Shown: piece by piece, positions 1 through 5,201 of the stretch | Numbering within the stretch: position 1 is the stretch's first letter | How the letters are laid out: each line of letters begins with the position of its first letter | DNA from: Cyanobacteria bacterium UBA3803 | Lineage (GTDB): Bacteria > Cyanobacteriota > Vampirovibrionia > Gastranaerophilales > Gastranaerophilaceae | Length of the DNA: 5,201 bases | Assembly (NCBI GenBank): GCA_002369055.1 | Contig: DFEL01000031.1 | Location: 1-5,201 of the forward strand | Direction: 5' to 3' | The notes under the pieces: model-generated | Told to the model about the DNA's origin: nothing | The model's input: the letters and a program-made list of their open reading frames with translations, nothing else | The model's database searches: none | Made by a program: the position numbers and the translations under genes

Positions 1-582
1 TATTTAGATGTTCCTGATGAATGCACAGGAACTTGTATTGAACGTTTGGCAGGCAGAAAAGCACAAATGAAGGATATGCAGTCAACCGGTACACGTTCAA
101 AATTGGAATTTGTAATTCCTGCACGTGGTTTAATAGGTTTTAAAGGTGAATTTATCAGATTAACTCGTGGTGAAGGTATTATGTACCATACATTTAATAA
201 ATATGATGTATTGGCAGGTGATATTCCAAAACAAAGAATGGGCTCATTAATAGCTTGGGAACAAGGTGAGGCAGTTCCGTATGCGTTAGACCAATTTGCC
301 GATAGAGGTACTTTCTTTATAACTCCAAAAACTAAGGTTTACAAAGGAATGATTGTTGGCGAAGGTAACAGAGCACAAGATGTTGCGGTTAATGTTTGCA
401 AAACAAAAAAATTAACGAATATGCGTACTTCAACTGCTGATGCAATGGTTGTATTAAAAGCACCTAAAATTTTATCATTGGAAGAAGCACTTGATTATAT
501 TGCAGATGATGAACTTGCAGAAATTACACCGGAAAATGTCAGAATGCGTAAGGCAGACTTAACAAGAACAAGATTTAATTAA
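1..582 (+). CDS. typA: GTPase TypA/BipA, C-terminal third (5' end outside window)
   Basis: This is the last 193 residues of TypA (BipA), a translational GTPase of the EF-G/LepA class that binds the 70S ribosome and is linked to 50S assembly and to cold and stress adaptation. The family is usually about 600 residues, so the GTPase and domain II lie upstream of the window. The reading frame is open from base 1. The visible part covers the end of the EF-G domain V-like region (LDVPDE, then ERLAGRKAQM) and the TypA-specific C-terminal domain. Recognisable family blocks are VIPARGLIGFKGEF, the stretch around DRGTFF, and the basic KKLTNMR motif, which lies in the ribosome-contacting C-terminal domain. 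It ends with TAA at 580-582. No terminator follows and the next gene starts 11 bases on, so typA probably heads or belongs to an operon with the radical SAM gene. The identification is secure. Confidence 0.97.
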   Translation, partial: YLDVPDECTGTCIERLAGRKAQMKDMQSTGTRSKLEFVIPARGLIGFKGEFIRLTRGEGIMYHTFNKYDVLAGDIPKQRMGSLIAWEQGEAVPYALDQFADRGTFFITPKTKVYKGMIVGEGNRAQDVAVNVCKTKKLTNMRTSTADAMVVLKAPKILSLEEALDYIADDELAEITPENVRMRKADLTRTRFN

Positions 583-593
583 TTAGGTTAATT

Positions 594-1544
594 ATGCAGC
601 AAAAAACTGTTAGAGTTTGTCATTTTCATAAATTAAAAATAATGCAAAACGGTAACATCTATCCTTGTTGCAGGGGAAGAAAGTATACTTTGCTCGGTAA
701 TATTTTTGATGAAAATATTTATGAAAAAATTGAAAACTCTGACATAATATGCGAATGCAGTATGTTCAAATCTGTTGCAAGAACTCCTGATGACAAAATA
801 AATCTTGATTATATTCATTATGAAACATCAAATGTTTGTCAAGCAAACTGTGTTTGCTGTCCTCAATCAAAAGAGCCTTTAAACAAAGAAAAAGAACTTT
901 TATCTAAAATAAACGAAATGATTGAACGATATAAACCGAAGCATATAATAGCAATAGGTGGGGAAATTCTCGTTCAAGAAAATGCCTTTAGTATGTTATT
1001 TGACTTACATAAAAAGTATCCAAAAATGGAAATTCAGACCATTACAAATCTTTGTGTTGGTGAAGAACGTCTTAAACAAGCAGAAAAAATTTTTGACGCA
1101 ATGACTGTATCAATGCTTGGCTTTAACAAACATACATATAAAAACGAAATGGGATTGGATTTTGATAAAGTAATGAATAATTTTGAATACCTGTATGAAA
1201 ATAAAAAAGTTAAATTATCTCCTAAATATCTTGCAATGCCTACAAATTTATTTGAGATATCCGAGTTTTTGAAATGGGCATTAACAAAAGATGTTCAAAA
1301 AATATATTTGCATTGCATCCATGAGTTTAAGCGTGTTGCAAATGTGGAAGAAGTTTTTTGGAAAAAAACATTTGAAAAATTAGAAAAAGAAATTAAACAA
1401 ATTTTAAAGGATAATAAGGAAAATATTATTGCAAAAAACAGACATTTTATATCAATTCACGAAACATTAGCGGAATTTTTACATATAGATAACAACTATA
1501 TTGAAGAAAACGGTTTTAGTAACATAATATTTTTAACCATATAG
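594..1544 (+). CDS. Radical SAM protein with N-terminal SPASM-like cysteine motif
   Basis: This is a 316-residue predicted cytoplasmic radical SAM enzyme. The core is marked by Cys82-x3-Cys86-x2-Cys89 (within NVCQANCVCCPQ), which should hold the [4Fe-4S] cluster that cleaves S-adenosylmethionine. A GGE motif at residues 122-124 is typical of the strand that binds the SAM amino group, and a TITN stretch near 149-152 fits the third strand. Before the core, residues 9-55 read Cys9-x10-Gly-x4-Cys25, Cys26, a GN pair at 35-36, then Cys53-x-Cys55. The spacing of the first part fits the opening of the SPASM auxiliary-cluster domain (C-x9-15-G-x4-C), which normally lies after the core. The lysine-rich C-terminus carries no further cluster motif. 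SPASM enzymes often modify peptides or proteins, but some act on small molecules, so the substrate cannot be named. The ATG at 594 has a weak AGG (585-587) six bases upstream. The gene sits 11 bases after typA and 2 bases before a permease gene. Confidence 0.85.
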   Translation: MQQKTVRVCHFHKLKIMQNGNIYPCCRGRKYTLLGNIFDENIYEKIENSDIICECSMFKSVARTPDDKINLDYIHYETSNVCQANCVCCPQSKEPLNKEKELLSKINEMIERYKPKHIIAIGGEILVQENAFSMLFDLHKKYPKMEIQTITNLCVGEERLKQAEKIFDAMTVSMLGFNKHTYKNEMGLDFDKVMNNFEYLYENKKVKLSPKYLAMPTNLFEISEFLKWALTKDVQKIYLHCIHEFKRVANVEEVFWKKTFEKLEKEIKQILKDNKENIIAKNRHFISIHETLAEFLHIDNNYIEENGFSNIIFLTI

Positions 1545-1546
1545 AT

Positions 1547-2401
1547 ATGATAGAAACACTTATAGCATTATTTTTAAGAGTGGTTTCAAATCCGCTCGCA
1601 AATGTATATCAAAAAAAAATTACAGAAAACGGCTCGTCCCTATTGTGTAATTTTTATACATATTTTATTTTGGGAATTTTATGTGTGCCGTTTGCCGTGA
1701 AAATTAATTGGATATTATTACCAAAAGAATTTTGGATATTTGCTTTTATGGCAGGATTTTTATGCTCTGTCGGAAATGCGTGCCTTGTAAAAGCATTACA
1801 AATAGGCGAATTGTCTGTGTTAGGACCTATAAATTCTTACAAATGTGTTGTTGGAATGATTATTGCAATTTTTGTAATACATGAAATACCTTCATTATGG
1901 GGAATTTTTGGTGTCATTTTGATAATTTGGGGGAGTTGGTTTGTATTTGAAACTCAAAAAGAAGGGTTTTCACTTAATTTATTTAAAAGAAAAGATATAC
2001 AATTAAGATTTGCGGCATTATTCTTAATGGGAATAGAAGCAGTATTTTTAAAAAAAGTTATTTTGCTGTCATCTCCCGTAATTTCATTTATGTTGTGGTG
2101 CTGGGCAGGTGCATTTTTTGCATTATGTTTAATAATTTTATTTAAAAAGCCATTTAAAATGATTAGTAAAGATGAACTCGGAAAGTATGCAATAGTCTGT
2201 TCCATGCTTGCGACAATGCAATTAACAACTAATTTTGTTTTTAAAAACATGCCTGTCGGTTACGCTTTGGCACTTTTTCAACTTTCAACATTAGTAAACT
2301 TATTGTTTGGTTATAAATTTTTCCATGAAACAGACATGAAAAAGAAATTTATCGGAACATTAATAATGCTTGTAGGTTCAGTAATAGTAATACTTTCGTG
2401 A
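1547..2401 (+). CDS. EamA/DMT-superfamily inner-membrane transporter
   Basis: This is a 284-residue hydrophobic protein with about ten predicted membrane helices, roughly at 2-20, 32-51, 62-80, 86-98, 99-111, 115-134, 154-172, 177-198, 212-232, 236-257 and 266-283; two of the short central ones may be one broken helix. The two halves (about 1-135 and 150-284) resemble each other, as expected of the duplicated EamA fold of the drug/metabolite transporter superfamily. In the first half, the run from LGPINSYKC through HEIPSLWGIFG to IIWGSW is the usual EamA ending, with a glutamate (E113) opening the last helix. The second half repeats it with FFHETDMKKKFIGT. Family members mostly move small metabolites, amino acids or drugs, often outward; the substrate here is unknown. 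The ATG follows the previous stop by 2 bases and has no clear Shine-Dalgarno sequence, which suggests coupled re-initiation. The TGA stop at 2399-2401 overlaps a palindrome in the next gap. Confidence 0.88.
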   Translation: MIETLIALFLRVVSNPLANVYQKKITENGSSLLCNFYTYFILGILCVPFAVKINWILLPKEFWIFAFMAGFLCSVGNACLVKALQIGELSVLGPINSYKCVVGMIIAIFVIHEIPSLWGIFGVILIIWGSWFVFETQKEGFSLNLFKRKDIQLRFAALFLMGIEAVFLKKVILLSSPVISFMLWCWAGAFFALCLIILFKKPFKMISKDELGKYAIVCSMLATMQLTTNFVFKNMPVGYALALFQLSTLVNLLFGYKFFHETDMKKKFIGTLIMLVGSVIVILS

Positions 2402-2424
2402 ATTGTTACAATTTATTTGTTACA
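2401..2424. promoter_or_regulatory. Candidate operator: 13-bp odd palindrome plus repeated TTGTTACA
   Basis: Bases 2401-2413 read AATTGT-T-ACAATT, two perfect 6-bp arms around one central base. The core TTGTTACA (2403-2410) occurs again exactly at 2417-2424, 14 bases downstream. Two similar sites lying ahead of the tolC-like gene could bind a dimeric repressor or activator. No regulator family is assigned. Confidence 0.4.
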
Positions 2425-2426
2425 TA

Positions 2427-2455
2427 TTGCCACGAATATAAGTTTAGTATATTCT
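2427..2455 (+). promoter_or_regulatory. Possible weak sigma-70-type promoter for the tolC-like gene
   Basis: TTGCCA (2427-2432) can serve as a -35 element. It has two overlapping -10 candidates: TATTCT (2450-2455, 17-base spacer) or TATATT (2448-2453, 15-base spacer). Neither combines a good sequence with ideal spacing, and AT-rich DNA gives such matches by chance. The 80-base gap and the strong ribosome binding site make a separate promoter reasonable but unproven. Confidence 0.3.
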
Positions 2456-2470
2456 TATATCGGGAAAAAG

Positions 2471-2477
2471 AGGAAGG
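2471..2477 (+). promoter_or_regulatory. Ribosome binding site deciding the tolC-like start
   Basis: AGGAAGG lies four bases before ATG 2482, by far the best Shine-Dalgarno match in the window. It fixes the start at 2482, where a signal peptide begins at once. The in-frame GTG at 2398 overlaps the previous stop codon and has no such site. Confidence 0.8.
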
Positions 2478-2481
2478 ATTT

Positions 2482-4893
2482 ATGAAAAGATTATTATGTG
2501 TGTTATTGGGCATATTCTTTGTGCTTAATACTTTTATTATTGGCGGAATTTTTTCGCAACCTGCTGACGCAGCCGTTCCAAGCGTGCGTATAGCATTTGT
2601 ATTTGACGGTAAATCACCTGCAAATGATTATTTCTTGGAAAATTTTAAAAAATCAATTACAAAATCAATGGGTAAAGGTAGAAAAGTTGAATACCCTGCT
2701 AATCTTGTTTTTGTAGGCGACTGGACTGAAAACGGTGTTAAAGTACAATGTAACAAAGCTATGAACTCAAATGCGACAACCGTTGTTGCACTTGGTTATA
2801 TTGCTTCTAAATATTTTTCAGCAGTTAAAAGCAAAAGCAAAATGATTGTTACTATTGACCAGTACGGTTTAAGAGATTTTGGTTCGGGATTTTTCTCTCA
2901 AGTTGACCAATTTGCTCAAAAATTAGAATCATTCCACCGCATTACAAATTACAAAAAAGTTGCTATCATGATGAATGACAGTTACTATGCAATGGAAAAA
3001 GACTGGAATAAATTTATTAAAAATAAATTGAAAGATAAATCAATTAATTTTGTAGTAGTGCCTGTTGGAAATGATGTTACCGCCGCAATGGCAAAAGTTC
3101 CGTCTGATGTAGATGCAGCATTTATTTTACCTCAGTTTAAATTGACAATAGAACAATTAGAACTGATGTTTAATCAAATGGCTGACAGAAAAATCATGAC
3201 ATTCTCAGCTTTGGGTGAAAGCGATGTTAAATTAGGATGTATGATGGGTTCAGGAGCATTAGATTTAGACAGAAAAATATCAGATGCTACATCATTTAAT
3301 ATTTTGAGCGTTTTAGACGGTAATAAAGTACCAACTCAAAAAGTAATGTTTATGGAAGATTCAATAATGTTTGTAAACATGGATACTTGCGAAAAAGTTG
3401 GATTTCAACCTCAATTAAGACTTTTAAACGCTTCAAAAGTTATTACAAAAAAACAAGCACCTGTATTTGATTTATCAGCAGTATTTAATAAATTAGATGA
3501 ACAAAACTTGGATATAGAACAAAAATCTCATTTAGTAAAAGCGGCAAGCAGAGCAGCTTTATCTGCAAAATTGAGATACTTACCAACAGTAAGCGTAAAT
3601 TTAGGTTATCAAATGTATGACAATACTTATGCATCTTCAGCAGCATTGTTGATTCCGGAAAAAACAGGTGTTTTTGGTGTAGGTATTGACCAAGTTATTT
3701 ATTCACCTGCTTTGGTAACAAATATTCTTATAAAAAGCAAAAAAGTAAAATTTGAAAAAGCCGAATATAAAATGACTGAACAAAATATGGGTATTGATTT
3801 GGCAAATTTATACATTGATACCCTAATGTTGAGAAACCAAATCGGTGTACAACAAGAATATGTCCAAGAAGCACGTGAAAACCTTGCAATAGCAAGAGTT
3901 AGAGAAAAAATGGGCTTCTGCGGAAAAGAAGAAGTTATGCGTTGGGCAAGTCAATTAAATATTTCTGAACAAAGATTGCTTGATATGACTGCTGATTATA
4001 AAAATGTTAAGATTGCTATTAGTAAATTTTTAAACAATATGGATACACCTAAAAATTTCAATTTTGAATTGAAACCTTTAACAGCGATGGATCCTGCATT
4101 CTATACTTCTGAATTAAACGTAATTGATTATGTTAGAACACCGCAAGCATTAGAAGCCTTTACTGCAATGCTTGTTGATGAAGCATACAATGTTTCACCT
4201 GAATTAGAAAAGTTAAAATGGGCAATTAAAATGAAAAAGAATGAACGCTCAATGTATGTTCAAAAATTCATTTTGCCTGATGCTAAATTATCATATCAAT
4301 ATCAAACTTTAATGGGCAGAGAATGGGGTAAAGATGCCGCAAACTTAAATATTCCGGCAGGTGTAATTGCTCCTGTACCATTAAATTTACCATTGAACTA
4401 TGACCCGTTAAGAGCAAGTTCATCTTATTCAAGATTTGGTATTTATGCTCAATGGAAACCGTTTGAAGGTGGTTCAAAATTTGCTGAAATAGCTCGTATT
4501 AACGAAGAAATTAAAGAATTGAATGCTCACGAAATGAGTGTAAAATTGACTTTACAACAAAAAGTTAGAAGCGTTATAAACAAGGCAATTGCGGCATACT
4601 TTAGTATAGAAAAAGATTACAAAGCAACATTTGCGGCTAAAGAAAATTACGAAAAAGTAAAAGCAGATTATCTTGCAAATAAAGCACCTATCACTCAATT
4701 AATTGACGCTCAATCAACATACTTTAATTCAAAATTAAGAGCAGCAAATTCTCAAAACGAATTCTTTAAACAATTAGTTTGGGTTCAAAGAGCAATCTGT
4801 TCTGTCAACTGGACAAAAGCTGATCCAAGTGCGAAAGCTTGGATAGAAAAAGTTAAAACTGACCTGGTAGCAGAAAAAGATTTTACGTTATAA
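2482..4893 (+). CDS. Secreted fusion: ABC substrate-binding-like domain + TolC-type outer-membrane channel
   Basis: This 803-residue protein opens with a signal peptide: KR, a hydrophobic stretch 4-24, and likely cleavage after ADA at residue 30. Residues about 34-322 resemble a periplasmic binding protein of the ABC_sub_bind (TrpX-like) class. The evidence is an opening strand VRIAFVFDG, alternating strands and helices (VVALGY at 101-106, KVAIMM, AAFILPQ at 212-218, KIMTFSALGE), the segment SVLDGNKVPTQKV near 276-287, and the closing VNMDTCEKVGF (298-308). Residues about 330-800 look like a complete TolC/OEP protein, close to the usual 450-490 residues. Each half has a beta segment (LPTVSVNLGY, 367-376; LPDAKLSYQYQ, 598-608) between long coiled helices, and the second half has the typical LIDAQSTYFNSKL (740-752). 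TolC termini lie on the periplasmic side, so an N-terminal periplasmic domain is topologically sound. It could capture or sense a ligand at the channel. A terminator follows. The TolC call is firm; the binding-domain family is less so. Confidence 0.88.
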   Translation: MKRLLCVLLGIFFVLNTFIIGGIFSQPADAAVPSVRIAFVFDGKSPANDYFLENFKKSITKSMGKGRKVEYPANLVFVGDWTENGVKVQCNKAMNSNATTVVALGYIASKYFSAVKSKSKMIVTIDQYGLRDFGSGFFSQVDQFAQKLESFHRITNYKKVAIMMNDSYYAMEKDWNKFIKNKLKDKSINFVVVPVGNDVTAAMAKVPSDVDAAFILPQFKLTIEQLELMFNQMADRKIMTFSALGESDVKLGCMMGSGALDLDRKISDATSFNILSVLDGNKVPTQKVMFMEDSIMFVNMDTCEKVGFQPQLRLLNASKVITKKQAPVFDLSAVFNKLDEQNLDIEQKSHLVKAASRAALSAKLRYLPTVSVNLGYQMYDNTYASSAALLIPEKTGVFGVGIDQVIYSPALVTNILIKSKKVKFEKAEYKMTEQNMGIDLANLYIDTLMLRNQIGVQQEYVQEARENLAIARVREKMGFCGKEEVMRWASQLNISEQRLLDMTADYKNVKIAISKFLNNMDTPKNFNFELKPLTAMDPAFYTSELNVIDYVRTPQALEAFTAMLVDEAYNVSPELEKLKWAIKMKKNERSMYVQKFILPDAKLSYQYQTLMGREWGKDAANLNIPAGVIAPVPLNLPLNYDPLRASSSYSRFGIYAQWKPFEGGSKFAEIARINEEIKELNAHEMSVKLTLQQKVRSVINKAIAAYFSIEKDYKATFAAKENYEKVKADYLANKAPITQLIDAQSTYFNSKLRAANSQNEFFKQLVWVQRAICSVNWTKADPSAKAWIEKVKTDLVAEKDFTL

Positions 4894-4911
4894 TTTTGTA
4901 AAATAATAATA

Positions 4912-4968
4912 AAAAAATTACCTGTTTGAAAACGCTTGATAGAGAAAGGTTTTGACAGGTAATTTTTT
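4912..4968 (+). terminator. Rho-independent terminator, possibly bidirectional
   Basis: A perfect 14-bp stem pairs 4912-4925 (AAAAAATTACCTGT) with 4955-4968 (ACAGGTAATTTTTT). Inside it, AAAAC (4929-4933) can pair with GTTTT (4949-4953) and CTT with AAG, giving one long hairpin. The right arm ends in six T, and the left arm begins after an A run that would act as a T tract on the other strand. It starts 18 bases after the tolC-like stop codon and should end that transcript. Confidence 0.9.
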
Positions 4969-4979
4969 GTATAAATAAA

Positions 4980-5025
4980 ATGTAAACTTATGTAACAAAA
5001 CAATTCAAAACCCTAAAGTTTACAT
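4980..5025. repeat. 10-bp perfect inverted repeat around the -35 region
   Basis: ATGTAAACTT (4980-4989) is the exact reverse complement of AAGTTTACAT (5016-5025), with 26 bases between. The right arm covers most of the -35 element of the sigma-28-like promoter, so a protein binding both arms could block or loop that promoter. The long spacer makes a simple RNA hairpin less likely. The meaning is inferred from position only. Confidence 0.5.
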
Positions 5026-5041
5026 GCATTCCGACCGATAT
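5014..5041 (+). promoter_or_regulatory. Sigma-28 (FliA/SigD-class) promoter for the MGLAASQ gene
   Basis: TAAAGTTT (5014-5021), a 12-base spacer, then ACCGATAT (5034-5041). The consensus for this sigma class is TAAAGTTT-N11-GCCGATAA in enterics, TAAA-N14-16-GCCGATAT in Bacillus, and a looser N11/12 form in Chlamydia. The match is complete at -35 and seven of eight at -10 against the Bacillus form, with allowed spacing. The CCGA core is rare in such AT-rich DNA. Transcription would start near 5048, leaving a leader of about 58 bases before ATG 5107. Confidence 0.7.
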
Positions 5042-5051
5042 AAAACTTGTA

Positions 5052-5097
5052 AGGGAAATAAATTAAATTAGTATCAGGGAAATGAAAAAACGGAAAG
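5052..5097 (+). promoter_or_regulatory. Leader with three ANGGA motifs and the ribosome binding site
   Basis: AGGGA occurs at 5052-5056 and 5076-5080 (both inside an 8-base direct repeat AGGGAAAT), and ACGGA at 5090-5094. The last overlaps GGAAAG (5092-5097), the likely Shine-Dalgarno sequence nine bases before ATG 5107. ANGGA is the core recognised by CsrA/RsmA, and sites overlapping the ribosome binding site usually repress translation. Purine-rich leaders can show such motifs by chance, and no hairpin presentation was confirmed. Confidence 0.35.
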
Positions 5098-5106
5098 TGT
5101 GTCGAT

Positions 5107-5201
5107 ATGGGTTTAGCAGCATCACAAGCAAGATTTTTAAATTTAACAGCAAGAAAAACAAACTTAGAATATGAAGGTCAACAAATTAACCAACAAAGAA
5201 C
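5107..5201 (+). CDS. MGLAASQ-type protein of unknown function, N-terminus only
   Basis: The first 31 codons are visible before the window ends. The product starts MGLAASQARFLNLTARK and continues with a predicted helix that includes EYEGQQINQQR. I associate this opening, from memory, with families of uncharacterised proteins in Gastranaerophilales; no function is known to me. There is no signal peptide or membrane helix at the N-terminus. The amphipathic, glutamine- and asparagine-rich helix is faintly like the N-terminal helices of flagellar axial proteins, which are exported without a cleaved signal, but this is only a resemblance in pattern. The ATG at 5107 is the only possible start: an in-frame TGA lies at 5083-5085 with no start codon between. 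It has its own sigma-28-like promoter and is separated from the tolC-like gene by a terminator. Confidence 0.8.
   Translation, partial: MGLAASQARFLNLTARKTNLEYEGQQINQQR

Noticed and set aside
46..582. TTG at 46 as the start of a short separate gene
   Set aside because: The frame is open to base 1 and the upstream residues continue the TypA alignment, so this is an internal leucine codon.
633..818. Minus-strand open frame within the radical SAM gene
   Set aside because: It lies wholly opposite a convincing gene, its product resembles nothing known, and it has no ribosome binding site.
1954..2250. Minus-strand open frame within the permease gene
   Set aside because: It is a shadow of the membrane-protein coding sequence with no domain or start signal of its own.
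2398..2481. GTG start at 2398 extending the tolC-like protein by 28 residues
   Set aside because: The codon overlaps the permease stop, lacks a ribosome binding site, and the added residues would bury the signal peptide. ATG 2482 has AGGAAGG at four bases and begins a typical signal peptide.
4283..4477. Minus-strand open frame within the tolC-like gene
   Set aside because: It is short, antisense to a conserved TolC region, and without motifs.
4785..5003. Minus-strand open frame across the end of the tolC-like gene and the terminator
   Set aside because: It runs through the terminator hairpin and the inverted-repeat region, and the product is low-complexity and unrecognisable.
5082..5174. 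Small open frame from ATG 5082 (30 codons) overlapping the MGLAASQ start in another frame
   Set aside because: AGGGA ends only one base before this ATG, too close for initiation. The peptide is a basic out-of-frame reading of the conserved MGLAASQ sequence and the true gene starts at 5107. A leader-peptide role cannot be excluded but has no support.

Overview
The window is AT-rich, tightly packed, and reads entirely on the + strand: four genes that are complete or run in from the left, and the first codons of a fifth. The best guess for the source is a gut bacterium of the non-photosynthetic cyanobacterial sister class Vampirovibrionia (Melainabacteria), order Gastranaerophilales. Three things suggest this: low-GC codon use, an outer-membrane TolC-type protein (so a two-membrane envelope), and a rightmost gene whose product begins MGLAASQAR, an opening I associate from memory with uncharacterised proteins of that group. 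The assignment is an inference, not a search result.

Layout. Bases 1-582 are the last third of typA (bipA), a ribosome-associated GTPase. Eleven bases later (594-1544) comes a radical SAM enzyme with a SPASM-like cysteine motif at its N-terminus rather than its C-terminus. Two bases after its stop, a ten-helix EamA/DMT-type permease begins (1547-2401). These three look like one transcription unit, with the last pair probably translationally coupled. An 80-base gap holds a 13-bp odd palindrome, a repeated TTGTTACA element, a possible weak promoter and a strong ribosome binding site. Next is an 803-residue secreted protein (2482-4893) that joins a periplasmic substrate-binding-protein-like domain to a full TolC-type outer-membrane channel. 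A strong rho-independent terminator follows (4912-4968).

The 213-base gap 4894-5106 is the richest regulatory stretch. After the terminator come a 10-bp inverted repeat and a sequence fitting the sigma-28 (FliA/SigD/WhiG class) promoter consensus at both elements and in spacing. The leader between this promoter and the MGLAASQ gene has three ANGGA motifs, the last touching the ribosome binding site. This resembles the layout of flagellin genes controlled by sigma-28 and CsrA, but here it precedes a protein of unknown function.

How the genes might work together is uncertain. The permease (inner membrane) and the binding-protein/TolC fusion (periplasm and outer membrane) could form an export or sensing route for a small molecule made or modified by the radical SAM enzyme. 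Only gene order supports this, and the tolC-like gene may be separately controlled. The two points most worth following are the binding-protein/TolC fusion and the sigma-28-type control of the MGLAASQ protein. No gene-free stretch exceeds 300 bases. No tRNA, rRNA, CRISPR array or insertion sequence was seen.
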